Of a stretch of DNA of 64,000 bases, positions 24,941-33,388 are shown in pieces. Source of the DNA: Pontibacter sp. SGAir0037. Lineage in GTDB: Bacteria; Bacteroidota; Bacteroidia; Cytophagales; Hymenobacteraceae. The DNA lies in the NCBI RefSeq assembly GCF_005491705.1, contig NZ_CP028092.1:4278001-4342000 (forward strand), given 5' to 3'. The translations under genes and the position numbers were made by a program. The notes beneath the pieces are model-generated. The model did no database searches. It saw nothing but the letters and a program-made list of their open reading frames with translations, and was not told where the DNA came from. The first letter of the stretch is position 1. Each line of letters begins with the position of its first letter.

Positions 24941-25029
24941 AGAGCAATTTGCAGTAAAAAACTTAGTTGAAAAAGAAGCCTGAAGGCCAAAAGCTTTTTT
25001 AGCTGAATTGAACTTGACGATTACTAAGC

Positions 25030-26799
25030 TTGGAAAATAAACCTAAAACAACAGGAAAAGTATTTGATTCGGATGTGTTGAGGCGGCTGTTCACTTTTGT
25101 AAAGCCGTATATTAAGACTTTCTACTTCATCGTTTTCTTAACCTTTGCCTCTGCCATACTAGCGGCAGTGCGCCCTTTTCTGATACAGTACACCGTAGAC
25201 CATCACATTCTGCAGAACGACTGGAACGGCTTAAACCAGATGTTCGTAATTTTAAGTGTGCTGTTAGTCGGACATGCCATTGTGCAATACCTGCATACCT
25301 ATTTTGCTGGTTGGCTGGGGCAGCATGTCGTGCGGGATATTCGTGTGAAGCTTTACCGGCACATCCTTAACCTCCGCCTCAAATTCTTCGACCGAACGCC
25401 TATAGGCACCCTTGTTACCCGAAATGTGTCTGATGTAGAGACGCTTTCCGATGTTTTCAGCGAGGGTTTGGCAGCCATGATCGGAGATATTCTGCAGTTA
25501 GTCTTTATACTGGGGTTCATGTTCTATATTGATTGGGAGCTTACGCTGATAAGCCTTTCTACTTTCCCTATCATGATCTTTAGTACGTATGTATTTAAAG
25601 AAAAAATAAAAGACACATTTCAGGAAGTGCGTACAGCTGTGGCTCAGCTTAATTCCTTTGTGCAGGAGCATATTTCAGGCATGAGCATCGTGCAGATCTT
25701 TAATAACGAGAAGCGCGAGATGGATAAGTTTGTCGAAATTAATAAAGAGCATACCCGGGCCAATATTCGTTCGGTGCTGTATTATTCGGTATATTTTCCT
25801 GTAGCTGAGATTATTGGTGCAGCAGGTTTAGGTTTGCTGGTATGGTATGGGGCGCATGGAGTTATCCGGGATACTACTTCGCTGGGTACGCTTATGGCCT
25901 TTATCCTGTACATACAGATGTTTTTCAGGCCCATTCGCATGATAGCTGACCGGTTTAACACGTTGCAGCTGGGGGTGGTAAGTACGGAGCGTCTGATGCG
26001 CTTGCTGGATAGCAACGAAATGATTGACGATAACGGTACTTATGCACCTGAAAAGATAAAGGGCAGCGTGAGCTTCCAGAACGTGTGGTTTGCCTATAAA
26101 GACGAAGAGTGGGTGCTGCGCGATATTTCTTTTGAGGTGAAGGCCGGCGAGACAGTAGCTTTTGTGGGGGCAACGGGAGCCGGAAAAACTTCTGTTATCA
26201 ACCTGTTAAACCGCTTTTACGAAATTAACGGGGGCCGCATTATGATAGACGGACACGACCTGAAAGAGTATGACCTGAGTGTGCTAAGGCATCATATCGG
26301 GGTGGTGCTGCAGGATGTGTTTTTATTTTCGGGTACTATAGCCGACAATATTACGCTCGGAAATAAAGCCATTACAGAGGAGCAGATGTGGCGTGCAGCT
26401 GAACTGGTAGGAGCAAAAAAATTCATTGAGCGCTTGCCGGGCAAGCTTAATTACCAGGTAATGGAGCGGGGAGCTACTTTATCAGTAGGGCAGCGGCAGC
26501 TAATCTCCTTTGTCCGTGCAATGGTGTATAACCCTGAAGTTATCATCCTGGACGAAGCAACATCCAGTGTCGATTCTGAGACAGAAGAGCTTATTCAGTA
26601 TGCCATAGACCAGCTAATGCATGGCCGTACTTCCATTGTAATTGCACACCGTTTGTCTACCATTCAAAAAGCTGACAAGATAATAGTATTAGACAGAGGC
26701 GAGATAAAAGAAACAGGAAACCACGAAGAACTGCTGCAGCAAAACGGCTATTACGCCCAGTTACACCAGATGCAGTATAAAAACATGATCGATTTATGA
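25030..26799 (+). CDS. ABC exporter half-transporter, MdlB/TM288-like (degenerate signature motif)
   Basis: 589 residues from a TTG start. Residues 20-320 form the six-helix exporter membrane domain, and residues about 345-585 the nucleotide-binding domain. Walker A is GATGAGKT (about 380), Walker B ends LDEAT with catalytic E509, the H-loop is IAHRLST (H540), but the signature is LSVGQ (484-488) instead of LSGGQ. This is the pattern of the MdlB, BmrD and TM288 subunits of heterodimeric exporters. The gene at 28580-30364 has the reciprocal pattern, so the two probably form one transporter. The next gene overlaps by 4 bases. The substrate is unknown; lipid or drug efflux are typical. Confidence 0.88.
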   Translation: MENKPKTTGKVFDSDVLRRLFTFVKPYIKTFYFIVFLTFASAILAAVRPFLIQYTVDHHILQNDWNGLNQMFVILSVLLVGHAIVQYLHTYFAGWLGQHVVRDIRVKLYRHILNLRLKFFDRTPIGTLVTRNVSDVETLSDVFSEGLAAMIGDILQLVFILGFMFYIDWELTLISLSTFPIMIFSTYVFKEKIKDTFQEVRTAVAQLNSFVQEHISGMSIVQIFNNEKREMDKFVEINKEHTRANIRSVLYYSVYFPVAEIIGAAGLGLLVWYGAHGVIRDTTSLGTLMAFILYIQMFFRPIRMIADRFNTLQLGVVSTERLMRLLDSNEMIDDNGTYAPEKIKGSVSFQNVWFAYKDEEWVLRDISFEVKAGETVAFVGATGAGKTSVINLLNRFYEINGGRIMIDGHDLKEYDLSVLRHHIGVVLQDVFLFSGTIADNITLGNKAITEEQMWRAAELVGAKKFIERLPGKLNYQVMERGATLSVGQRQLISFVRAMVYNPEVIILDEATSSVDSETEELIQYAIDQLMHGRTSIVIAHRLSTIQKADKIIVLDRGEIKETGNHEELLQQNGYYAQLHQMQYKNMIDL

Positions 26800-27320
26800 A
26801 CAAAAGAATTGTAATGATAGTGATAGCAGTACTGGCTATCACTATTATTTCTTTCTATGCCTACCTGGGAGGGTTTAGTTCTCCTGCGTATACCGTTACC
26901 ACTTCTGAACCTGTATATGTAGCCGGCAAAGCTTACAAAGGCACTATAAAAGATGAGCAGATGGGCAACGTGTTCCGCAGAGCTGCCGAAGTGCTGGATA
27001 AGCAGGAGCTGGACGGTGTGTTGGGAAGCATCTACTACAACAATCCCGATGAAACCAGCGATAGCATAAATGCCTTTATTGGTGTAGTAGTAGCAGATAC
27101 TACCATACAACTACCTGCCGACTATGAGTTGCGCATGGTGCCTGGTGGCAGGCAGGTGTTACGCGGCGAAATAAACGCACATTATATGGTAGCGCCTGGC
27201 AAACTTTACGATGGCATATTCGAGCATGCCAAAGAGAAGAATATACAGCTGCAGAATTTTTTTCTGGAGTGGTTCCCCGAAAGCCATAAAGCGATACTGG
27301 AGGTGCCTATAAAGCAGTAG
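26796..27320 (+). CDS. Membrane-anchored GyrI-like (effector-binding) domain protein
   Basis: 174 residues. An N-terminal membrane segment (about 4-25) is followed by a single domain resembling the GyrI-like / AraC effector-binding fold, ending in the characteristic FFLEWFPESHKAILEVPIK. Such domains bind small hydrophobic molecules and are usually fused to transcription factors; here the domain is alone and anchored, predicted to face the periplasm. The ATG overlaps the stop of the exporter gene by 4 bases, so the two are almost certainly co-expressed. A ligand-sensing or delivery role for the exporter is inferred from that coupling. Confidence 0.72.
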   Translation: MNKRIVMIVIAVLAITIISFYAYLGGFSSPAYTVTTSEPVYVAGKAYKGTIKDEQMGNVFRRAAEVLDKQELDGVLGSIYYNNPDETSDSINAFIGVVVADTTIQLPADYELRMVPGGRQVLRGEINAHYMVAPGKLYDGIFEHAKEKNIQLQNFFLEWFPESHKAILEVPIKQ

Positions 27321-27328
27321 CCGGCTTG

Positions 27329-27358
27329 TTGCCAGTACAGAAATAACCTCTATCTTTG
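27329..27358 (+). promoter_or_regulatory. Predicted promoter of the TetR gene
   Basis: TTG (27329-27331) and TATCTTTG (27351-27358) are separated by 19 bases. The GTG start of the regulator lies 47 bases downstream. Confidence 0.65.
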
Positions 27359-27405
27359 GGAGAAGCGGTAGTAAATCTAACTGCCGTTTTAACAGAAAAA
27401 GTATA

Positions 27406-28020
27406 GTGGGAAAAAAAGCAGAGGCTAAAAAAGAACTCATACTCGAGGCAGCCAAATCTGTGTTTGGTAAGTTGGGCTATAGCAAGGCCACCTTGGATGA
27501 TATTGCCCAGGCCATTGGCTTAAAAAAGCCTACCTTATACTATTACTACAAGAGCAAAGAAGTCTTATTTGTAGAAGCCTTTTCGCAGGAATGGCGGGAA
27601 AGCCTGCACCGGCTCCGCTTGGTTGCCGAAGAAGAACGTGACCCGCATAAGCGCCTGCTGCGGTATATCCGTTCTTCGCTACAGTATTACCAGGAGATTG
27701 TAACACAGCACACGATCTCGATCCAGGTACTGATAGAAACCCGCAGCTTTTTTCAGGAGCTTTTTAAAGAATCGCGGGCCAAAGAGGCAAACTACTATGC
27801 AGCCATTATAAAAGAAGGAATAGCCAACAGCACCTTTGCTTTCTGTGAGGCAGAGCGTGTTGGCTATTCCATTATGGTTGTAAAAGACCTGATTCAGTTT
27901 GACGAATTTCAGCGAACCAGTTTTCATCATTTACCTGCTATTGATTTTCAGAAGATAGAGCAGGAGGTGTTGTTTACCGTAAACCTTATTCTGCAAGGCA
28001 TTCGGAAGCAGGTGGAATAG
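27406..28020 (+). CDS. TetR/AcrR-family transcriptional regulator
   Basis: 204 residues from a GTG start. The N-terminal helix-turn-helix is clear: KELILEAAKSVFGKLGYSKA, TLDDIAQAIGLKKPTLYYYY and KSKEVLFVEAF across residues 8-58. The C-terminal ligand domain is not assignable. It lies downstream of the exporter and GyrI-like genes with its own promoter. TetR proteins commonly control adjacent efflux pumps, so both ABC half-transporters are the likely targets. I did not find an obvious palindromic operator in the short gap. Confidence 0.9.
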   Translation: MGKKAEAKKELILEAAKSVFGKLGYSKATLDDIAQAIGLKKPTLYYYYKSKEVLFVEAFSQEWRESLHRLRLVAEEERDPHKRLLRYIRSSLQYYQEIVTQHTISIQVLIETRSFFQELFKESRAKEANYYAAIIKEGIANSTFAFCEAERVGYSIMVVKDLIQFDEFQRTSFHHLPAIDFQKIEQEVLFTVNLILQGIRKQVE

Positions 28021-28026
28021 CTGGTT

Positions 28027-28443
28027 TTATTCCTGATGTGTGGCTTTGTATTGCTCCAGCTTTGCTTTCAAGGCTTCTACATCAGCCTGATGGCCTTTGG
28101 CTACTTCGGCAGCATCCAGCTCTATGAGCATGTTTTTCATCTGTTGCAGGTAGGCTGCCTTGTCTTTTTTCAGGCAGCCTTTCTGGCCATCCTGGCAGGT
28201 GCCGTCTTCGTTGAGCGGTTTAAACATGCTGCCTTCGCCATAGATGATCCACTGTGGGTTAAGATCATGAAAGTTTTTTAAAATGGCTACCAGATCATCA
28301 AGCAAATAGTTTTTGCCGCAGATAATATTTGTAAGTAGCTCAGAGCTGCTACCCGTCATTTCCTGCAAAGCAGGCATCTCTAATTCTTTCAGGTTAGTAT
28401 AAAACCTAAACCTTTTTCCAATTTGCTGTAAGTCAATAGCCAT
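28027..28443 (-). CDS. Small XRE-like helix-turn-helix protein
   Basis: 138 residues from the ATG at 28443 (a TTG two codons upstream is possible). Residues 5-65 look like a Cro/C1-type DNA-binding domain of the kind found in Bacteroidota phage-type repressors (MPALQEMTGSSSELLTNII, then NPQWIIYGEGSMF). The C-terminal half is helical and charged, with a Cys pair (C..GQKGC). It converges with the TetR gene (6-base gap) and lies upstream of the second ABC half-transporter on the same strand, 136 bases before the 3' end of that gene's shared locus. A regulatory role at the locus is likely but unproven. Confidence 0.7.
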   Translation of the reverse strand: MAIDLQQIGKRFRFYTNLKELEMPALQEMTGSSSELLTNIICGKNYLLDDLVAILKNFHDLNPQWIIYGEGSMFKPLNEDGTCQDGQKGCLKKDKAAYLQQMKNMLIELDAAEVAKGHQADVEALKAKLEQYKATHQE

Positions 28444-28579
28444 ACACAAGAATTTTTTTGGTGAATTGATAACCTATACGTAGGTATAACAGAATCTGTA
28501 CTAAAAAATTCCAGTAAAATGCTATTAGCAGGCAAAGGCTAATATTTTCCGGGGTAAAATACCTCAAGGTAAGGGTAAA

Positions 28580-30364
28580 CTATTCAGAATCCTCGGCCTG
28601 CAGCTGTCGGTTATAAAGCACTTTGTACAAGCCTTCATCCCTGATTAGTTCCTCATGCGTACCGTGTTGTACAATTATGCCATCATCCATAACCAGTATG
28701 CGATCAGCCAGTTTAACGGAAGATACACGGTGCGAGATAATAATGGATGTTCTGTTCTGCATGATGCGGCGCATGCTGTTCAGGATGGCATTTTCGGTTT
28801 TGGTATCGACAGCCGAAAGAGAGTCGTCCAATATCAGGATGCTGGGCTCCCGTACCAGGGCACGCGCAATAGATACCCGCTGCTTTTGCCCGCCAGATAA
28901 GGTAATGCCCCGCTCACCTAGTTTAGTATCAAACTGCTCCGGAAAATTCATGATGTTTTCGTATACATCGGCATCTTTGGCTGCCTGCACCATTTGTTCC
29001 TCTGTAATGCTTGGTAGCCCAAAGCCAATGTTGTTGCGGATAGTATCGGAAAACAGGAAAACATCCTGCGGTACATAACCAATCTGGCTTCTCAGGCTTT
29101 CCAGGTTATAGTCACGTATGTCGATGCCATCGATCAGAATGCGGCCACTGCTGGTGTCGTACATGCGAGGAAGCAACGTGGCAATAGAGCTTTTCCCGGA
29201 ACCTGTGTTGCCTATTACAGCCAGGGTTTCGCCATGCTGGATGCGGAAAGAAATACTCTTCAGGGCATGGATATTGGTGTCAGGGTAAATAAAGTTGACA
29301 TCCTCAAAAACAATGTCACCCTCAATCTTTCTGCTGATGTTCTTGCGGGAGATAATGTCGGTTTTGGTTCGGAGGAACTCGTTGATGCGTTCCTGTGAGG
29401 CAGCTGCCCTTTGCACCAGGCTGGCTGTCCAGCCGAGGGAGGTAACAGGCCAGGTAAGCATGTTCACGTAAATAATAAATTCGGCAATGTTACCTGTGGT
29501 AATGGTGCCGTTCATTACTTCCTGTCCGCCAATGTATACTGTAATAATAGTGCTCAGGCCTACCAGAAACAGCACCAGCGGAAAGAAAAGAGAGTTTACA
29601 AAATTCAGTTCCAGCGACTTGTCTTTGTACTTGTTGCTGGCAGTTGTAAAATTATTGTGAGAGTCGTCTTCGCGCACAAAAGATTTCAGTACACGAATGC
29701 CCGAAAAAGCCTCCTGCACAAAAGTGGTAATGCCGGAGAGGCTTCGCTGTATTTCATCTGATTTCCGCTGGATAATATTGTTCACATAAAAAATGCTCAC
29801 AGCCAGTATAGGAAGCGGGATGAGAGTATATAGGGTAAGCTTTACGTTTACAGAGAGCATGTACGGTATCACCATCACAAACAGCACCACCAGGTTAAGA
29901 CCATACATAATGGCAGGGCCCAGGTACATCCGCACCCGGCTTACATCTTCAGAGATGCGTGCCATCAAATCTCCGGTGTTGTTCCTTCTGTAGAAACTCA
30001 GCGGCAGGCTCTGGTAGTGTTCATAAATCTCATTCTTGAGGTCGTTTTCAATGAGACGGCTCATAACAATAATAGTTTGCCGCACAAAAAACAGGAACAA
30101 ACCCCGCAGCAGAGCCATCACCAGGATAACTACCCCGTACACAAGTATACTTTGGGCAAATATGCCATACACGAGTTCCTGTTGCTCCAGCCCGGTATAT
30201 AGGTTGTGCAGGTCTATACCTTCTTTTATCAGGTTAAAGGCATAGCGCACTATCTGGGCAGGCAGAATCTGGAAGTAGTTTGATATGATAACAAATATAA
30301 GACCCCATATAAGGCGCGCCTTATACTTAAGGAGGTATTTATTTAGATATTGTAACGATTTCAC
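28580..30364 (-). CDS. ABC exporter half-transporter, MdlA/TM287-like (degenerate Walker B glutamate)
   Basis: 594 residues. Residues 15-320 hold six membrane helices; the nucleotide-binding domain has Walker A GNTGSGKSS (385-393), a canonical LSGGQ signature (489-493) and H-loop ISHRVSS. Walker B ends LILDDSLSAVD, so the catalytic glutamate is replaced by D514. This is the hallmark of the MdlA, BmrC and TM287 subunits of heterodimeric exporters, complementary to the altered signature of the protein at 25030. The two genes are on opposite strands about 1.8 kb apart rather than in tandem, which is unusual for such pairs. Confidence 0.88.
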   Translation of the reverse strand: MKSLQYLNKYLLKYKARLIWGLIFVIISNYFQILPAQIVRYAFNLIKEGIDLHNLYTGLEQQELVYGIFAQSILVYGVVILVMALLRGLFLFFVRQTIIVMSRLIENDLKNEIYEHYQSLPLSFYRRNNTGDLMARISEDVSRVRMYLGPAIMYGLNLVVLFVMVIPYMLSVNVKLTLYTLIPLPILAVSIFYVNNIIQRKSDEIQRSLSGITTFVQEAFSGIRVLKSFVREDDSHNNFTTASNKYKDKSLELNFVNSLFFPLVLFLVGLSTIITVYIGGQEVMNGTITTGNIAEFIIYVNMLTWPVTSLGWTASLVQRAAASQERINEFLRTKTDIISRKNISRKIEGDIVFEDVNFIYPDTNIHALKSISFRIQHGETLAVIGNTGSGKSSIATLLPRMYDTSSGRILIDGIDIRDYNLESLRSQIGYVPQDVFLFSDTIRNNIGFGLPSITEEQMVQAAKDADVYENIMNFPEQFDTKLGERGITLSGGQKQRVSIARALVREPSILILDDSLSAVDTKTENAILNSMRRIMQNRTSIIISHRVSSVKLADRILVMDDGIIVQHGTHEELIRDEGLYKVLYNRQLQAEDSE

Positions 30365-30415
30365 AGTAAAAATTATAAAGCTCTGTGGCTTTTACGTGGA
30401 GATACAAAGTACAAA

Positions 30416-30445
30416 TTGAAATAACCGAAAAAAGAATTAATTTTG
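30416..30445 (+). promoter_or_regulatory. Predicted promoter of the leucine dehydrogenase-like gene, with a leader hairpin
   Basis: TTG (30416-30418) and TAATTTTG (30438-30445) are 19 bases apart. A 10-bp hairpin (arms 30452-30461 and 30470-30479) follows right after the -7 box, at the expected start of the transcript, 36 bases before the ATG. Confidence 0.65.
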
Positions 30446-30514
30446 CAGCCTGAAATGAAGGGTGTCTCACCTTCATTTCTACAAATATAAGATAACCTGT
30501 AATCAATTTCATAT

Positions 30515-31615
30515 ATGGCCGGATTAAATGAAATGGAAGCGGAGCAAGACAAATCAGTTTTCGGGCAGATAGCGGAATACAATCATGAAAAGCTGGTCTT
30601 TTGCCATGATCAGGATACAGGTTTAAAGGCTATTATAGCCATACACAATACGGTGCTTGGGCCGGCCATAGGTGGGGCACGTATGTGGTCTTATGCTTCT
30701 GAGGCCGAAGCACTTGAAGACGTTTTACGCCTTTCGAGAGGCATGACATATAAAGCAGCAATCTCGGGTCTGAACCTGGGCGGTGGCAAGGCTGTCATTA
30801 TAGGTGATGCCCAGAAAGACAAAAACGAAGCCCTGCTCCGCAAATTCGGCCGTTTTGTTAAAAACCTGAACGGGGCCTACATTACGGCAGAAGATGTGGG
30901 CATGACAACCAAAGACATGGAATATATCCGTATGGAAACAGAACATGTGGTTGGTTTGCCCGAAGCCATGGGGGGCGGAGGCGATCCTTCTCCAGTGGCG
31001 GCATACGGTACCTATATGGGTATGAAAGCCGCTGCCAAAAAAGCCTATGGATCAGATTCGTTGCAGGGAAAGAAGGTAGCTGTGCAGGGCGTTGGCCAGG
31101 CCGGAGGCTTTTTAGTAGAGCTCCTGGCAAAGGAAAACGCACAGGTATACGTTACCGATATATATGAAGACCGCTTACGTGAGGTGGCTTCAAAATACAA
31201 AGCCAAGGTGGTGGGCATGGAGGAGGTGTACGACCTGGATGTAAACATTTATGCACCATGTGGCCTTGGAGGCACTATCAACGACCATACGGTGGGCAGG
31301 CTAAAGTGCGATATAGTGGCGGGAAGTGCCAATAATCAGCTCCGAAACGATCATGAGCACGGCGCTGCTCTTGCTGAACGAAATATTTTATATGCCCCCG
31401 ATTTCCTGATTAATGCCGGAGGCCTGATAAATGTTTACTCAGAGCTAATAGGCTATAACCGGGAAAGAGCTTATGCGCAAACAGAAAAAATATACAGCTA
31501 TACGCTGGACATATTCGATTTAGCAGAGCAGGAAAGTATAAATACACAGGCGGCAGCTACCCGAATGGCAGAAAAGCGTATTCAAAGCATCAGTAAAGTA
31601 AGATCGACTTACTAA
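30515..31615 (+). CDS. Leucine dehydrogenase-like amino acid dehydrogenase
   Basis: 366 residues of the Glu/Leu/Phe/Val dehydrogenase family, of the short (octameric) leucine/valine dehydrogenase type. It oxidatively deaminates branched-chain amino acids with NAD. Visible are the catalytic-lysine segment MTYKAAISGLNLGGGKAV, AEDVGMTTKDM, the dinucleotide site VAVQGVGQAGGFLVELL and the segment PCGLGGTIND. It is the first of three members of the superfamily within 27 kb (others at 43765 and 56708). It appears monocistronic. Confidence 0.92.
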   Translation: MAGLNEMEAEQDKSVFGQIAEYNHEKLVFCHDQDTGLKAIIAIHNTVLGPAIGGARMWSYASEAEALEDVLRLSRGMTYKAAISGLNLGGGKAVIIGDAQKDKNEALLRKFGRFVKNLNGAYITAEDVGMTTKDMEYIRMETEHVVGLPEAMGGGGDPSPVAAYGTYMGMKAAAKKAYGSDSLQGKKVAVQGVGQAGGFLVELLAKENAQVYVTDIYEDRLREVASKYKAKVVGMEEVYDLDVNIYAPCGLGGTINDHTVGRLKCDIVAGSANNQLRNDHEHGAALAERNILYAPDFLINAGGLINVYSELIGYNRERAYAQTEKIYSYTLDIFDLAEQESINTQAAATRMAEKRIQSISKVRSTY

Positions 31616-31803
31616 TCTTGAGCACTCAGAAAGCATCTTGTTTAAGATACACACAACGGGAAATAAAGGTGCTTGGAGCGGGCTTAAACAAGGTAGGATT
31701 TGCATCAGCCTTAAATGGTGCAGCATAGGTGGGAAAGCAGCCTGAGGATGCTCTATCGCTTTTTAACGAAATGAAACAAAAACGTTCTTTATAATAATAT
31801 TTT

Positions 31804-32994
31804 ATGCTCAACCGCAGAACACTACGAATCAAGGCAATGCAAGCTATTTATGCCTATAAGCAGGCCGAAGGTTCAGATTATCTGCTGGCACTAGACCAGA
31901 TCGGGGAAGATTTTGCACCAGACTTAATGTCGATGGAGGTGCAGGACAGAAAATTGCTTGAAGGGAAAAAACAAATTTCTCAGTTACTCTTTAAAGAGTG
32001 GTATGAGACAAAGCAATTTGAAACAGAAGAAGCAGATAAAGAGATTCTGAATGCTGTAAACAGAGCCATTGTTACTTACCAGAACCAGGTTAAAAAAGAT
32101 TACAAATACTATGGTAACCAGATGCTGGGGGCTGTAGACCGTATCTACGATCATTACCTGGCTTCACTGCAGATTCTGGAAGTATTGGTAAGCCTGATAG
32201 AAGACGAGGAGGTAAAAAAAGAGAAGCGTTTTACAGCTGCTTCAGGACCGGATGTGAAGCAGTTCCTGAATAACAGAGTTGTTCAAAAGCTGTTGGGTAA
32301 CAAATCGTACCAGGAAAACATTATCCGCAGGAATATAAGCTGGGGTTCCGATATCAGCGCTATCAGGCAGGCGTATAAAAACATTCTGAAGCAGGACCCG
32401 GAGTTTTTAAGTTACCTGTCCATACCTGTTCCTACCCTGGAACAGGACTTTGAAGTAGTGAAACATATTTTCAAAAACATTATCTTTAAAGAAAAAAACT
32501 TACAATCTTTGTTTGAAGAGCAAGACCTGAATTGGGTAGAAAACAAAGCCATTGTAAAAAGCCTTGTAAACAAAACGATCAAGATGTTTGGAGAGGAACC
32601 ACAGGATTCCGAAGCAGGCAGCAACGACATAGCTTTACTTGATCTTTCGGCTAACTGGGAAGATGACAGAGCATTCTTTGAAGAGCTTTATTACCAGACC
32701 TTGCAGGATGACGAGAAGTATGAAACTATGGTGGCTACAAGTGTAAAAAACTGGGATGTAGAGCGTGTAGCCTTGCTGGATAAGATCATACTCAAAATGG
32801 CGCTTTGCGAAATGCATATCTTCCGCAGCATACCTGTTAAGGTAACCATTAACGAATACATCGAGATATCAAAGCTATACAGCACCCCAAAAAGCAAGCA
32901 GTTTATAAACGGTGTGCTGGATAAAATGGCACAGGATCTGACCAACAAAGGTGAAATCCGTAAATCCGGCCGAGGCTTGATCGACAACAAATAG
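31804..32994 (+). CDS. nusB: Transcription antitermination factor NusB, long form
   Basis: 396 residues, against about 140 for E. coli NusB. The C-terminal 140 residues hold the all-helical NusB domain (for example NWDVERVALLDKIILKMALCE, IPVKVTINEYIEISKLYS, FINGVLDKMA). The N-terminal 250 residues begin with a NusB-like RRTLRIKAMQAIYAYKQAE segment and continue with charged helices, as seen in other Bacteroidota. NusB with NusE supports antitermination at rRNA operons. It is the first gene of a plus-strand run through coaE. Confidence 0.93.
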   Translation: MLNRRTLRIKAMQAIYAYKQAEGSDYLLALDQIGEDFAPDLMSMEVQDRKLLEGKKQISQLLFKEWYETKQFETEEADKEILNAVNRAIVTYQNQVKKDYKYYGNQMLGAVDRIYDHYLASLQILEVLVSLIEDEEVKKEKRFTAASGPDVKQFLNNRVVQKLLGNKSYQENIIRRNISWGSDISAIRQAYKNILKQDPEFLSYLSIPVPTLEQDFEVVKHIFKNIIFKEKNLQSLFEEQDLNWVENKAIVKSLVNKTIKMFGEEPQDSEAGSNDIALLDLSANWEDDRAFFEELYYQTLQDDEKYETMVATSVKNWDVERVALLDKIILKMALCEMHIFRSIPVKVTINEYIEISKLYSTPKSKQFINGVLDKMAQDLTNKGEIRKSGRGLIDNK

Positions 32995-33067
32995 GCTGAC
33001 ATAACTATACGATGAGCGAAAATTCATCGTACTAGATATAAACCGAACTTACTATTTATTTAGAACT

Positions 33068-33385
33068 ATGGGTAAGAAAACAAAAACAGTACTCGCTTTT
33101 GCATCCGGAGCCGCTGTTGGCGCTGCTGTTGGTGCCGCCGCTGGTATTCTGTTTGCTCCTGAAAAAGGCAGAGAAACGCGTAACTGGCTGAGCTATCGTT
33201 TAGAGAAATACCGTGATACTATTTCTGATCTACTGGAGCAACTGGTAGAAGACCGCAATCTGGTTCCTTCTACAGCTAAGTCAGAAGGGCAACGCGTTAT
33301 TCAGGATGCTAAAGACAAAGCAGAAAAACTGCTGGGAGATGTAGATTCTCTTATAAACGAAATTAATAGCAGGAAAGAAATATAA
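33068..33385 (+). CDS. YtxH domain-containing protein
   Basis: 105 residues. The N-terminus has a glycine/alanine-rich membrane segment made of GAAVGAAVGAAAG repeats followed by LFAPEKGRETR, the YtxH signature, then an amphipathic helical tail. YtxH proteins are small envelope or general-stress proteins without a known biochemical role. It lies 3 bases before the isocitrate dehydrogenase-like gene. Confidence 0.88.
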   Translation: MGKKTKTVLAFASGAAVGAAVGAAAGILFAPEKGRETRNWLSYRLEKYRDTISDLLEQLVEDRNLVPSTAKSEGQRVIQDAKDKAEKLLGDVDSLINEINSRKEI

Positions 33386-33388
33386 GAC

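Noticed and set aside
31520..31726. Minus-strand frame after the leucine dehydrogenase gene
   Set aside because: It is antisense to the 3' end of a well-supported gene and is Cys/Leu-rich in the manner of a shadow frame.
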